NCBI RefSeq assembly: GCF_003626755.1
Contig: NZ_RBCJ01000001.1
Span: forward strand, 310,001 to 374,000
Length of the DNA: 64,000 nt
Source: Ulvibacterium marinum
GTDB taxonomy: Bacteria; Bacteroidota; Bacteroidia; Flavobacteriales; Flavobacteriaceae
Direction of reading: 5' to 3'
The notes below the pieces were generated by a model that saw only the letters and a list, made by a program, of their open reading frames with translations, made no database searches and was not told the origin of the DNA. This document shows, piece after piece, positions 1-9,795 of the stretch (its first letter is position 1; each line of letters begins with the position of its first letter). The translations under genes were made by a program, and so were the position numbers.

Positions 1-1893
1 CTGAATTTCATGAAATCTTTTGTAAAAACCAGCGATTCCATCGCATGGTGCCTCGGGGGGAGCAAAGGGCTTTGGGAAATCAATTTTCTTAAAAATACGA
101 TTGAAGAGATTCATATCTTTAACTCGCACTGGAGATTGCATAGCCTGCACTACTATGATATTCTAAAATCCTCGGACTCTACCCTATTGCTCGCCAGCCA
201 TTATGGCCTTCACGAATTCAACACCAAGCAAAATAAATTCCGTGAGCTGCCCATTCCGATAGTTGAGAACAACAGGGAACTTTTTGTTTGGGACCTTCAC
301 AGGACCAAGGACAGATTATTCATCGGTACGGATGCCAACGGACTCTTTGTACAGGATCTGGATTCCAATATCTTTTTGCACCTGACCAAGGATTCAACCA
401 ACAACGGGTTGGCCCTTCCATCGAACAAGGTCCATTCGATTTACGTAGATGGGCAGGAAAATATATGGCTGGGCACGGACAAGGGAGCTGTCTATATGGA
501 CAAGGACCTGAAAAAACTAATGGTTATAGACGGAAAGGATGGCCTCACCAACTCAAACGTAGTGGGAATTTTGGAGGATGCCCATGGAAATATGTGGTTC
601 AGCACCCATAACGGTCTTTATAGGTATGGGAAAAGTTCTAAAAAAGTTACCGCGTTCTATGTGGAGGATGGGCTGACCTCCAATGACTTCAATCAAATTT
701 CATATTACAGATCTTCAACGGGCAAGTTGTTCTTCGGGGGAGCTAGGGGATTGGTCGCCTTTGACAGTGTTCCTGATAATTACCAATCCCAAGAGATTAG
801 GATCTTTCCCACCAAATTCGAATATTATGATAGGGAGGAAAAAAAGGATGTTGAACTTGAGGTTTTGAACAAGGACGATTACGGTTTCAGTTTACCTTTT
901 GCCAAAAATTCGTTTTCCGTAACCTATAGTATCAATGACTGTTACAATACCGACACAAACAAATATGCCTACAGATTGGACGGGGTCACCGATGATTGGG
1001 TGGATCTGGGAGACCGGACCACTTTAAAGCTGTTGTCCATACCCCCCGGGGATCATGTTCTGAGGATCAAGGGATCCGATCCCGCAGGTGTGGAATCTGC
1101 CAATGAACTGCGCTATGACATCCATGTGGCCCAGGTCTTTTACAAACGGCCTTGGGTCCAGGCCATTACAGTGCTCTTTCTCCTTGGCCTGGTCGTATTG
1201 ATTTTGTACGACCATTCGAAAAGGGAACGGAAAAAACATGAACTGCGCCTTACCCTGGTGGAACTGGAACGCAAGACCCTAAGGGCACAGATGAACCCGC
1301 ACTTCATCTTCAATGCCCTTAACGGGATACGCAAGACCGTAAAGGAGGGCAAGCTCTCCAAACTGGACGACTATATCACCAATTTCTCCTCCCTTATGCG
1401 ATTGACTTTGGACCTGACCCGGAACGAGAACATCCTGCTCTCCAAGGAGATACGCTACATTGAAAATTACATTTCCCTTACGAATACCAAAAGTGAGCAC
1501 AAAATAAATCTGATGGTCCAATGCGGGCCGGACATTGATGTGGAGGATACCTTTATCCCCTCCATGATACTGCAGCCCATCGTGGAGAATTCCATCGTAC
1601 ACGGTTTTGCGGACGGTCAAAAGGAGAAAACCATAATCTTGAAAATTGAAAGATCCACGGCCACAAAACAATTGATACTTACTATCGAGGACGATGGGGT
1701 AGGAATTTCGGAAGCGAAAAAGAAGAACCTGCTCGATCAGGGGCATCAATCCTACGCTACCCAGATATTACATGAGCGGTTGAAGCTATTGAACCAAATA
1801 CGTAAAAGGGAATTTGGTTATGAAGTTACTATTAAAGATATAGTCGACGAAACCAGGACGGGGGCGGTGGTCACCATTAAAATTCCGGTGTAG
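1..1893 (+). CDS. LytS-type sensor histidine kinase with propeller domain (5' partial)
   Basis: The reading frame is open from base 1; the first ATG is at 10, so the N-terminus lies outside the window. The visible protein has two-component-regulator propeller repeats (about residues 90-230, counted from the ATG), a Y_Y_Y domain (about 290-370), one membrane helix (about 380-400) and a LytS/YehU-type kinase module. The phospho-acceptor His is in QMNPHFIFN near residue 430. The ATPase boxes are QPIVENSIVHG (about 520) and DDGVGIS (about 560). Such kinases sense periplasmic, often glycan-derived, signals and normally phosphorylate a LytTR response regulator. No partner follows here, so it may lie upstream of the window. 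Family assignment is firm; the signal is unknown. Confidence 0.93.
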   Translation: MNFMKSFVKTSDSIAWCLGGSKGLWEINFLKNTIEEIHIFNSHWRLHSLHYYDILKSSDSTLLLASHYGLHEFNTKQNKFRELPIPIVENNRELFVWDLHRTKDRLFIGTDANGLFVQDLDSNIFLHLTKDSTNNGLALPSNKVHSIYVDGQENIWLGTDKGAVYMDKDLKKLMVIDGKDGLTNSNVVGILEDAHGNMWFSTHNGLYRYGKSSKKVTAFYVEDGLTSNDFNQISYYRSSTGKLFFGGARGLVAFDSVPDNYQSQEIRIFPTKFEYYDREEKKDVELEVLNKDDYGFSLPFAKNSFSVTYSINDCYNTDTNKYAYRLDGVTDDWVDLGDRTTLKLLSIPPGDHVLRIKGSDPAGVESANELRYDIHVAQVFYKRPWVQAITVLFLLGLVVLILYDHSKRERKKHELRLTLVELERKTLRAQMNPHFIFNALNGIRKTVKEGKLSKLDDYITNFSSLMRLTLDLTRNENILLSKEIRYIENYISLTNTKSEHKINLMVQCGPDIDVEDTFIPSMILQPIVENSIVHGFADGQKEKTIILKIERSTATKQLILTIEDDGVGISEAKKKNLLDQGHQSYATQILHERLKLLNQIRKREFGYEVTIKDIVDETRTGAVVTIKIPV

Positions 1894-1916
1894 CAAGCCC
1901 TTCCGATTTTCCCTGA

Positions 1917-2618
1917 TTAAACTATCGTTTTTACAAAAATGGAAATCAACAAGTCCATAGCTAATTCACCCACCGAAGACAGCCAGAAATAATCGGCAAG
2001 GAAAAAAATGCCCAATACCAAAACGGGCGAAATAAGGTCGATCAACACCACTTTTTTACGGTTGGCCCAATCCAGCAAAAAAAGGAGCAGCGCAGGCAAG
2101 ATCTGAAATCCTTTGTTAAAAAGTTGATTGTCCTGCATATTGACATCAAAGGATATCCTAAAAATGGCCGCGCTGGTCAGCATTACCATACAACCAAGCA
2201 TAAAACGCTTGTGAAGAAATCCTTTACTCCTAAAAACAAAGGCCAGCGTAAATAAGCCGTAGCCCGAAAACAGCCTAAAAACATTATGGCCCGCGCCATC
2301 TATGGTCATTGTCCCCTCATATACCTTATAAATGGAAGGGAAAATGCCCGTTGGAACCATAAGTATCATAATGACCAAACCTATTCCGCCTAAAAACCGA
2401 TGTGTTGCATACTTTTTGTACCCGACCAAAAAGACCTGTATGGCGTATAGCAGTACCCAGAGGCTGAAAACCACCCCATGAAGAACCAAATGTTGTGGCA
2501 AATGGTAATCTGGATCAAAATAATCGGCCAAGTAAAATGAAGGAGCAAACCCCCAGAACACTAGAAGGAGAAACCAAATGGCCGAACATTTAAAGAAAAA
2601 GCTTTCCGAGCTCCGCAT
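1917..2618 (-). CDS. polytopic membrane protein, unknown function
   Basis: A 233-residue, strongly hydrophobic protein with about six or seven predicted membrane segments. Conserved-looking spots are PQHLVLHG near residue 42 and HRFLGG near residue 72 in a loop before the third helix. I do not recognise a family with confidence; the size and layout resemble small uncharacterised bacterial membrane proteins. It is convergent with the upstream kinase, with 23 bp between the stops, and has its own upstream gap, so it is probably monocistronic. Confidence 0.7.
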   Translation of the reverse strand: MRSSESFFFKCSAIWFLLLVFWGFAPSFYLADYFDPDYHLPQHLVLHGVVFSLWVLLYAIQVFLVGYKKYATHRFLGGIGLVIMILMVPTGIFPSIYKVYEGTMTIDGAGHNVFRLFSGYGLFTLAFVFRSKGFLHKRFMLGCMVMLTSAAIFRISFDVNMQDNQLFNKGFQILPALLLFLLDWANRKKVVLIDLISPVLVLGIFFLADYFWLSSVGELAMDLLISIFVKTIV

Positions 2619-2728
2619 TATTTTTCAAAACGCTGGGTTATACTTTCAAATTTAAGGAGTTCTTGTTTCAATTTCTACACAATGGTCTCTTTACCCTTTT
2701 TATTGGATCTACCCTCTAGGTTTGCTCC

Positions 2729-4849
2729 CTAATTGGCAGCTACATTACCCAGTGCATTGTTGGAAAAGGTATTTCCGGTCTGCGACAGGCTATTACCGCC
2801 CTGTACAAAATCAACGCCCCATCCGCCACTATCGGTAATCGTACTGTTCTCTATGGTGACATTTCCACTGCAATGGACTACTACGTTGCCCTGGCCTCCG
2901 GCATTATACATCTGTTCCGCGCCACCACCGGATATCTCACAGTAGTTGAATAGGTTGGTGCTGGTGCTGGAATTGATGCCGATACCCAACCAAGTTCCTT
3001 GGCCATCGGAAGCTCCACGGAATATAATCGGTTCCTCGGAAGTACCTTGGGCATTTAGGGATCCTGTGGTAGGAATACAATCCACCCCAGGGCTTCCCAA
3101 AACCAGTCCTGCTCCTGTTTCAAATTCCAGAATGGTCCCGGCCTCTACGGTAATGGCCGTTTCTACATAGGTCTCACGACCGGATTCCTCCGTTTCGATC
3201 CTATAAGGTACTTCCAATTTTTTAATGTTCAAATCGGCATCGGTAACGGCATCTCCTTCCACCTGAATATAGGGCCTTCCATTGCCCTCGGCATAGGATG
3301 TTGCGGCATCCAATTGATCTACCTGCGGTAGATGCATCCAAATAGGGGCCAATTCGTTGTTTACAATCGTGTTTTCCTCAAAATTGGTCAATTCGGCATC
3401 ATCATCCAACATGTAGATACCGAAGCCGCCGCTATCGGCAACCGTGGTATTTTGGATGGTCAACCTACTATCGCACTGCAAGGTAACGTTGGCCGCAAAG
3501 TCGGCCCCGTTGTAAATCTTGCTACTTCCTCCTCCCGAAATAGTACAATAGATCAGGTTATTGTTGGGACTGGACGAATTGAACCCGATACCCAACCAAG
3601 TTCCCTTGCCGGAAGTTACTCCTTGAAAGGTTATGGGATTTGCCATGGTGCCGGTAGCATTGAGCGAACCTGTGGTATCCGTACAATCCGAGGATTGTTC
3701 GCCCAATCGAAATCCAGCGCCACTGGTAAACTCCAAGGTGTTCCCTGGATCAATATTCAATTGGTTCTTGATGTTATATCTTTTACTCTCCATAAATCGG
3801 TACGGAACATTCAACAAGGCCATACTTACCCCATCATCCTCAATTTCATTTTCCCAAACCTCAATGTAATTATCTCCGTTACCCTGATAGTCCGAAGCTG
3901 CATCCAGAGCGCTCAACTGATTGAAAAACAAACCTACGGGCGCTTCTTCGTTATTGGATATCATATTGTTGGAAAATTCCTCCAAATCACTTTCATCCGT
4001 TACAAACAGTCCATAACCGTCATTATCGGTTATAGTGCAATCCACTAGGGCAGCCCCGGAGTCTTCTCCTCTAGATAATTGAACCGCTCCCTTTTCCCCG
4101 GATTGACCGGAAGCGGAACGCCCGGCATGGCTTACGATTACATGTTCCAACCGATTTTCGGGATGGTTGGAACCAAAATAGACCCCTTTCCATACCCCTT
4201 TGTTCTCTGAAGTGCCCAAAAATTGTATGGTATTTTCCGAAGTGCCGACGGCCTTTAGGCCACCACCTTCACTGGTAAAGATTCCACTATCCTCCCCCTC
4301 AAAGGCAATGATAACCCCAGGTTCAATGGTCAACAGGGCATTGGCTTTTACGGAAATAGCACATTGTACTATATAATCTATCGCGTCCCCAGGTTCTACA
4401 TCTTCCCAAATGGTATCCACCAAAATCTCATTCTGATCACATAAGGAAACATCTGCAGTGACCACGGTAAAGGAAGTGCCCACAGCCGTTCTTCCATTAA
4501 CGGTTACGGATACTTGTCCTGTGGTGGCATCTTCTGGAACATCCACGACCAGCTGTGTTACGGAAGCGGATTTTACCGTAGCCGGCGTTCCGTTGAATTC
4601 AACCTCATTTTGGCTGCCGGTACTGCTAAAGCTGGTCCCCGTTATTGTGACTTCGGTTCCCACTACCCCACTATTAGGGGATATCCCCGTTATTGTCGGA
4701 GACTGGATTTCAGGTTCCTCGACCACCATGGGTCCTCCGTCCCCATCACTACTACAGTTTACTGCTAGACCCAAGGCAACAACGGTCACCAAACTTTTAA
4801 ATGCAGCTCTGTGCACTTTCATGAATATCTTTTTCATAATCTTAAGCAT
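2729..4849 (-). CDS. secreted TIG-domain / parallel beta-helix lipoprotein
   Basis: A 706-residue lipoprotein: a basic N-terminus and hydrophobic stretch end at a lipobox-like LAVNC near residue 32, followed by SSDGDGG. Residues about 48-130 form an IPT/TIG Ig-like domain (ITGISPNSGVVGTEVTITG). The rest consists of three imperfect beta-helix units, each with GSLNA.GT..NPI.F.G and a GTWLGIG.NSS block followed by short strand-turn repeats (ITDSGG-type). This architecture is typical of surface-exposed Bacteroidota proteins binding or remodelling polysaccharide or acting in adhesion. No catalytic residues are recognisable. The start is one of three close Mets (4849, 4837 or 4822). Confidence 0.85.
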   Translation of the reverse strand: MLKIMKKIFMKVHRAAFKSLVTVVALGLAVNCSSDGDGGPMVVEEPEIQSPTITGISPNSGVVGTEVTITGTSFSSTGSQNEVEFNGTPATVKSASVTQLVVDVPEDATTGQVSVTVNGRTAVGTSFTVVTADVSLCDQNEILVDTIWEDVEPGDAIDYIVQCAISVKANALLTIEPGVIIAFEGEDSGIFTSEGGGLKAVGTSENTIQFLGTSENKGVWKGVYFGSNHPENRLEHVIVSHAGRSASGQSGEKGAVQLSRGEDSGAALVDCTITDNDGYGLFVTDESDLEEFSNNMISNNEEAPVGLFFNQLSALDAASDYQGNGDNYIEVWENEIEDDGVSMALLNVPYRFMESKRYNIKNQLNIDPGNTLEFTSGAGFRLGEQSSDCTDTTGSLNATGTMANPITFQGVTSGKGTWLGIGFNSSSPNNNLIYCTISGGGSSKIYNGADFAANVTLQCDSRLTIQNTTVADSGGFGIYMLDDDAELTNFEENTIVNNELAPIWMHLPQVDQLDAATSYAEGNGRPYIQVEGDAVTDADLNIKKLEVPYRIETEESGRETYVETAITVEAGTILEFETGAGLVLGSPGVDCIPTTGSLNAQGTSEEPIIFRGASDGQGTWLGIGINSSTSTNLFNYCEISGGGAEQMYNAGGQGNVVVHCSGNVTIENSTITDSGGWGVDFVQGGNSLSQTGNTFSNNALGNVAAN

Positions 4850-4974
4850 TTACTATATATGAAGGGGAAACACTTTGGAATTAGGCCAAAGCTAGTTTTT
4901 GTGCCCACCCAGGACTGACACTGTAGAGCCAAAAAATAACACGGGAAAGCCAAATAATGTACTTGCCCTAAAAA

Positions 4975-7911
4975 TCAATACGAAGAGGGAGAAACGCCAT
5001 ACAGGGCTTTAAAGCATTTGGCAAAATAGGAAAGATTATTAAATCCTACCTGATAGGCAATCTGCGTAACGGTATCCGCTTTTTGAGACAACAATTGGGC
5101 AGCCCGTTTTAGCCGAAAATTTCGAAGCAATTCCCCAGGGGATTCATTGGTCAGGGCCTTTGTTTTTCTTTGTAACTGGGTTTTGCTCATGGCCAATGAC
5201 CGTTGCATTTGCGGCACCCCAAAATTTGCGTTGGCATGCTCCTTTTCCAGCAGATCCAAAACTTGCTCCAAAAACTTTCGGTCCAACGACGTAGTGGTAA
5301 TCTTTTCAGGGTGTACGGTGTACGCGTTATTTCTGTAGTGCTCCCTAAGTCGTTGCCTTTGATCGATGAGGTTTTTTACCCTGACCACAAGTTCCTTGGC
5401 TTCAAAGGGTTTCGTCAGATAGTCATCGGCCCCGGTCTCCAATCCTTCAATCTTGTTCTCTACACCTGCTCTGGCAGTGAGCATAATAACGGGAACGTGA
5501 CTTGTCTCCAAATTGGTCTTCAGTTTTTTACAAAGCTCTATCCCATCCATTTTTGGCATCATTAAATCCGTGATGAGGAGTTCGGGCAAATACGCCATCG
5601 CCATTTTAAGGCCTTGTTCGCCATTCTTGGCCTCGATGACCCTATACGTATTCAAAAGCTGTTTTTTGATGAACTGACGCATGTCATCATTGTCCTCAAT
5701 AAGTAAAATTTCCGGTAGGTCTCGCGAATCCGCCTTGGGCCACTCAAAGGTTTCCGGTTTGGGAATTTCATTTGCTTCCTCCCGTATGCTAACCTCGACC
5801 GATGCCTGTGGCGTTTTAATTCTTTCAATCGGGATTTGCACCGTAAAGTAGGTGCCCTTGCCTTCCTCGCTAGAAACCGTTATGGTCCCATCCATCAATT
5901 CTACCAAGTCCTTGGAAAGGGACAGACCAATGCCAGAGCCTTCCCTATCCTTGGTAATACTGCTATCTACTTGAAAGAAACGGTCAAAGATAAAGGGTAA
6001 TTTATCCTTGGAAATGCCCCGACCGGAATCCCAAACTTGAATCACCAATTCTGTATTGGCATAAGAGGTTTCCAAGACCACCAATTCACCATCCTCGCTG
6101 AACTTAAAAGCATTGCTCAGCAGATTGTAGACCACTTTTTCCAGCTTGTCACGGTCAAATGCAGCCCATAACATCCCGTTCGGAACCTTGACCCGGTAAT
6201 CCATATTGCGCTGTGCCGCAAGCGAATTGAAAGAAGCCGAGGCGGTCCTAAGACATTTAAAAACATCGCCCTCCGTTGATTTAAGCTGTAATTTGTCCTG
6301 ATCGATCCTGGAAAGATCCAATAATTGATTGACCAATCCCAGGACCTTGTTCGTATTCCTTCGGATCATCTTAACATCTTCCCGGCCTAGTTTCTCTTCT
6401 GGATTCTGCTCCAAATGTTCAATAGGACCCTTGATCAAAGTGAGAGGCGTTCGGAACTCATGGGAAATGTTCGCAAAAAAGTTGGACTTCAATTGGTCCA
6501 GTTCCTGAAGTTCCTTGTTGGCCTTTTGTTTAATACGGTATTGGTTATAAAGCAATACGGCCAACAACAGCATAAAAGTCGCGATGGCAATAGTGCCGTT
6601 ACGCTCGTTCTTTCTTTTGCTCAACTGTAGTGCCTGAAGTTCTTTTTCCGAAGCCAACAAGGCAATTTCCTTTGTCTTTTGCTCGTTCTGATATTGGGCT
6701 TCTATCCCCTCTGCGAGATCACGTTTTTCTATAGTATAAAGGCTATCCCGCATGGTTTGATACAGGATTCTAAAATCATAGGCGTCCTTGTAATTGAAAC
6801 TGGCATAGTTGACTTCGGAAAGGGTTTTATACCCATCCATTACGGTAAGGTCTGCGCCTACCACCTTTGCCATTTCAAGGGCCCGTTTTGAGTAGTAGCC
6901 TGCACTGTCCCATTTTTTGGCATAAAAGAACTCCTGCCCCAAGGACTGGCTGAACATGGCCATGTTGATGGAATCCGAGGTCTGGACGGCGATGGACAAG
7001 GATCGATGGTAATTGTAAATCGCTTGGTCGGATTGTGATTTATCCGAATAAATGTTCCCGATATTTTGGTATACCTGGCTCATTTCCCGTTTTAGATCCA
7101 TTTGTTTATAGCTCTCCAGGGCTTGATGGTATTTTTCCAGAGCCGCATCGGGCTTTTCCTGATTTCGGTATACCACGCCCATATTTTTCAAAACAAATGC
7201 CCGCCCGGGCAAAAAACCGAACTTTTTGAACAGGCTATCACTTTTTGCATAATAGTCCAAGGCCTTGTCATAATTACTTAGTTTTTGGTTGATCAGTCCG
7301 ATGTTGGCCAAGTTGATTCCCGCATTCTTTTCGTTTCCGATTTCGGTATTCATCTTGGCCGCATAGGTATAAGCCTCCATGGCTTTTTTGTATTCCCCTT
7401 TTTCATTGTAGATGTTGCCCAGATTATTATGGGAGCTTGCCATCCCCTCAAAATCGTCCACCTGTCCGGCAAAGGCAATATTGCGTTTATGGTAGGCTTC
7501 GGCCTGTATAAGGTCTCCCTTACTCAAATAGGTATTGCCCAATCCTAAGAGAGCGATGCCCTTACCGGAATTGTACGCAATACGTTCGGCAAGGGTAAGG
7601 GCCTTTTGGAAGACCGTGATGGCGGAGTCGTTTTGGGCCCTACCGTTTAAAAGATCGGCAAAAGCATTGAGGGCCATCACTTCATAACGTTTGTCCTGTA
7701 TTCCCTTAGCGATATCCAAGGCCCTATGGATACTGGTATCGGCCTTTGCCGGGTCTTCATACTGGTATTCGTCAAAAAGGTCTAAAAGGAGATTAACTTT
7801 TAGGGAATCTACCTTTTCCAGGCCAACCCTTTTCTCCAAGCTATCGATTTTGGATTGCGAATGGCCCGAAATTGAAATGAGCACTCCAATAAGAAACAAG
7901 AATCTGACCAT
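4975..7911 (-). CDS. hybrid two-component regulator: TPR sensor, histidine kinase, REC and AraC domains in one protein
   Basis: 978 residues with a signal peptide. Tetratricopeptide repeats (about 60-400) are predicted periplasmic, and a membrane helix lies near 440-460. HisKA has the H-box SHEFRTPLTL (about 485). HATPase shows NLLSNAFKF, DSGRGIS and GSGIGLSL (about 590-700). A receiver domain (about 735-850) has acidic EDND, the phospho-Asp in ITDLMMP and the Lys in LTKPF. A C-terminal AraC helix-turn-helix ends the protein (about 890-978). Input, phosphorelay and DNA-binding output are all on one chain, as in Bacteroidota hybrid two-component systems. It lies 125 bp upstream of the beta-helix lipoprotein gene on the same strand, which could be a target; that is inference. 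Confidence 0.95.
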   Translation of the reverse strand: MVRFLFLIGVLISISGHSQSKIDSLEKRVGLEKVDSLKVNLLLDLFDEYQYEDPAKADTSIHRALDIAKGIQDKRYEVMALNAFADLLNGRAQNDSAITVFQKALTLAERIAYNSGKGIALLGLGNTYLSKGDLIQAEAYHKRNIAFAGQVDDFEGMASSHNNLGNIYNEKGEYKKAMEAYTYAAKMNTEIGNEKNAGINLANIGLINQKLSNYDKALDYYAKSDSLFKKFGFLPGRAFVLKNMGVVYRNQEKPDAALEKYHQALESYKQMDLKREMSQVYQNIGNIYSDKSQSDQAIYNYHRSLSIAVQTSDSINMAMFSQSLGQEFFYAKKWDSAGYYSKRALEMAKVVGADLTVMDGYKTLSEVNYASFNYKDAYDFRILYQTMRDSLYTIEKRDLAEGIEAQYQNEQKTKEIALLASEKELQALQLSKRKNERNGTIAIATFMLLLAVLLYNQYRIKQKANKELQELDQLKSNFFANISHEFRTPLTLIKGPIEHLEQNPEEKLGREDVKMIRRNTNKVLGLVNQLLDLSRIDQDKLQLKSTEGDVFKCLRTASASFNSLAAQRNMDYRVKVPNGMLWAAFDRDKLEKVVYNLLSNAFKFSEDGELVVLETSYANTELVIQVWDSGRGISKDKLPFIFDRFFQVDSSITKDREGSGIGLSLSKDLVELMDGTITVSSEEGKGTYFTVQIPIERIKTPQASVEVSIREEANEIPKPETFEWPKADSRDLPEILLIEDNDDMRQFIKKQLLNTYRVIEAKNGEQGLKMAMAYLPELLITDLMMPKMDGIELCKKLKTNLETSHVPVIMLTARAGVENKIEGLETGADDYLTKPFEAKELVVRVKNLIDQRQRLREHYRNNAYTVHPEKITTTSLDRKFLEQVLDLLEKEHANANFGVPQMQRSLAMSKTQLQRKTKALTNESPGELLRNFRLKRAAQLLSQKADTVTQIAYQVGFNNLSYFAKCFKALYGVSPSSY

Positions 7912-8074
7912 GTATAAATTTAACTGAATTAATTCAAATTTTAAATGGCCCTATTTTACGGGCTTGTGTGGATCACCCATAATTTGGTAAAACAACTGAA
8001 ATCTATACGCTTATAGTGGAATCTTCCTTCAACGAAATACAAAATCTCTTATCTTAGTTCCGCATCTAAAACAT

Positions 8075-8111
8075 ATATAGATCATATGATCTATATTCCT
8101 ACGTTATGGCC
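8075..8111. repeat. perfect 22-bp palindrome plus attC-like right arm
   Basis: Bases 8075-8096 form a perfect palindrome (ATATAGATCAT and its complement). It is followed by ACGTTATGGCC, with GTTATGGCC at 8103-8111 standing where the cassette-start arm lies at the better sites of this region. No matching left arm is visible, so this is at most a half site marking the beginning of the cassette-like array. Confidence 0.4.
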
Positions 8112-8119
8112 AATTTGAA

Positions 8120-8800
8120 ATGAGAATCCGTTTAGAAAAGAAAAATAGAGTAACAACGGACTTTGTCGAAATAGAAGTTGACAAAGAAATTCTGAATGTC
8201 CGAGAAGGAAAAGTTAAAAAAACTGGCGGACCAAAATGGGGAAAGCATTGCGGAACAGATGAGAATGCTATTGTTGAGGCGAATAAGATAAAACAGGAAT
8301 TTCTTGACAAAAAATATATTGAAGTCAATTCAAAACAAAGACCAAGTGACTTTAATGGAGTTTATGATAAAGCAAAATGGCATTTCAGAGGAGAATTCCC
8401 AAAAGAGCTTGACATTTTTCAAGGATATGTTCATACAGGATTTTATTTGACTTGGATTATTGAAAACGGACTTTTCGACACAAATGGAGATGACTATTTG
8501 AATTCTGAAATTTCTAAGGTCAAAAAAAAGGAATTGACAGGAGCTAAATTTTTTGAACGTAATCTTGACGGTGTATTAATGGACGATGATTTGACTGAAT
8601 TAGGAAATGAATTCACCTACAAGTACTATGAGAAAGGAAAGTTTTCAGATGATTATTCGAAAACTTTAGGGACTGATTTACCGACACTTTATCATATTCA
8701 AGATAATTGGGAGAATTATGAAAAATTCAAGCCATTATTGGACAAAAGATTTAAACGCTGGGAGAAATCGAAAAAACCAAAATGGTGGAAATTAAACTGA
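8120..8800 (+). CDS. WGR-like plus DUF7832-like protein
   Basis: 226 residues. The first 65 or so resemble a WGR domain: FVEIEVDKEILNVREGKVKK followed by KWGKHCGT and a lysine-rich helix ending KKYIEV. WGR domains occur in PARPs and bacterial MolR-like proteins and can bind nucleic acid. Residues about 78-226 look like a DUF7832 domain (YDKAKWHF, a YVHTGFYLTWIIENGLF segment, LYHIQDNWENYEKFKP). No signal peptide, so cytoplasmic. Start chosen at 8120 because the ATG at 8106 is closed by a stop after five codons. First gene of the cassette-like array. Biological role unknown. Confidence 0.7.
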   Translation: MRIRLEKKNRVTTDFVEIEVDKEILNVREGKVKKTGGPKWGKHCGTDENAIVEANKIKQEFLDKKYIEVNSKQRPSDFNGVYDKAKWHFRGEFPKELDIFQGYVHTGFYLTWIIENGLFDTNGDDYLNSEISKVKKKELTGAKFFERNLDGVLMDDDLTELGNEFTYKYYEKGKFSDDYSKTLGTDLPTLYHIQDNWENYEKFKPLLDKRFKRWEKSKKPKWWKLN

Positions 8801-8807
8801 ATAAAAA

Positions 8808-8884
8808 CTGACAACAATAGTGGCTAAAATACATGCCCAACTAACCTAAACTTTGCACGACATTTTAGCTGAACCGTTTTACGC
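8808..8884 (+). repeat. attC-like palindromic site 1
   Basis: Arms CTGACAAC (8808-8815) and GTTTTACGC (8876-8884) enclose a second inverted pair, GCTAAAAT (8823-8830) and ATTTTAGC (8862-8869, perfect). Two nested arm pairs with a short unpaired centre match the R''-L''-L'-R' design of attC sites. It separates the WGR gene from the cupin gene. Confidence 0.5.
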
Positions 8885-8932
8885 AAGCAAGGAATACCAA
8901 AAAAGATATTTAAGAACTTTGAAAAGTATAAA

Positions 8933-9409
8933 ATGAAAAAATCAATTTTAACCCTGTTTATATTAGCCACGATGTCGGGATTTTCCCAAGATTCTGAATA
9001 TAAAGTTTCGTCATATCTTACAGAGGGTACCAAAGCACCAAATACTCATTACATAGGAGAAGCTTGGCTGAATGCGGTTATTCATGATGATTCTGAATTG
9101 GGATATAATATCACAAAAGCAACCTTCAAAGCCAACTCAACCTTGGATTGGCATAAACATAGTTCTGCACAAGTTTTAATAATTGTTGATGGAGAAGCAT
9201 ATTATCAGGAAAGAGGAAAAGAACCCGTAATTCTGAAGACCGGAGACGTGATTAAATGTGAAAAAAACATCGAACACTGGCATTCATCAACCAAAGTTAG
9301 TGATGTAACGTATTTGGCTCTATATGGCGGTGGACAACCAACAACTTGGACTGAAGTAGTAACACAAAAATATTACGATGAGGTCGCCAAAATGCTTGAA
9401 AGTGATTGA
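8933..9409 (+). CDS. secreted cupin-domain protein
   Basis: 158 residues with a signal peptide (MKKSILTLFILATMSGFSQ). The mature part is a single RmlC-type cupin barrel. Motif 1 is visible as LDWHKHSSAQVLIIVDGEAYY (HxH, then Gln in place of the usual Glu spacing), followed by the PVILKTGDVIKC turn and motif 2 with HWHSS. The His residues suggest a metal-binding pocket. Secreted cupins of this type include quercetinase-like and carboxymuconolactone-associated proteins; the substrate here is unknown. Lies in the cassette-like array, AT-rich relative to the flanking chromosome. Confidence 0.8.
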   Translation: MKKSILTLFILATMSGFSQDSEYKVSSYLTEGTKAPNTHYIGEAWLNAVIHDDSELGYNITKATFKANSTLDWHKHSSAQVLIIVDGEAYYQERGKEPVILKTGDVIKCEKNIEHWHSSTKVSDVTYLALYGGGQPTTWTEVVTQKYYDEVAKMLESD

Positions 9410-9795
9410 TAAAGGTCAAAGTTTATAAATCAAAACACTTGAATGAAAATGCCAACATACAACAAAGAACTGAGTTAAAAAACAAGTCTTTTTAATTAAC
9501 CCCAACTTTCCATAACATCTTTTTTAAGCTATAACCCTCTTTATCATCCTTGCTCGCATTTGATTCGACCTCTGTAAACAAGGTCTAGGTACTGTCCGGA
9601 TTCCAAGAAAATTATAGAAGGGCGGGATTTCTATGAAACGATATCAATTAATGTATCTAGCCGAGACCTCTCTGTCCCTCCTATTTTAGCTCTTATTAAT
9701 AATCAGGAAACTACTATATTTATGAACAACAACTAACACTGCGTAAACATATAAGCCGAGGCCGTTGTAGGTAATTTGACGGACCAAGAAACTGA
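9410..9795. other. intergenic stretch with degenerate attC-like arms
   Basis: No convincing gene. It contains ATACAAC near 9461, a 17-bp sequence (TTAAAAAACAAGTCTTT, 9475-9491) that recurs at 18664-18680, and a compact arm pair ACTAAC (about 9731) and GCCGTTGTAGGTA (9761-9773) directly upstream of the next gene. A short minus-strand ORF over 9686-9895 is a shadow. Confidence 0.5.
9764..9773 (+). repeat. cassette-start arm GTTGTAGGTA
   Basis: Ten bases that are the exact reverse complement of TACCTACAAC at 10229-10238. The pair brackets the DUF3592 gene exactly as R' and R'' boxes bracket an integron cassette. Confidence 0.55.

Noticed and set aside
3332-4048. 238-codon plus-strand frame over the beta-helix lipoprotein gene
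   Set aside because: Antisense shadow of a repetitive gene; no domain or signal.
8075-8096. 22-bp perfect palindrome as a regulator-binding site for the WGR gene
   Set aside because: It lies where cassette borders lie in this region and no regulator is adjacent; treated as part of an attC-like half site.
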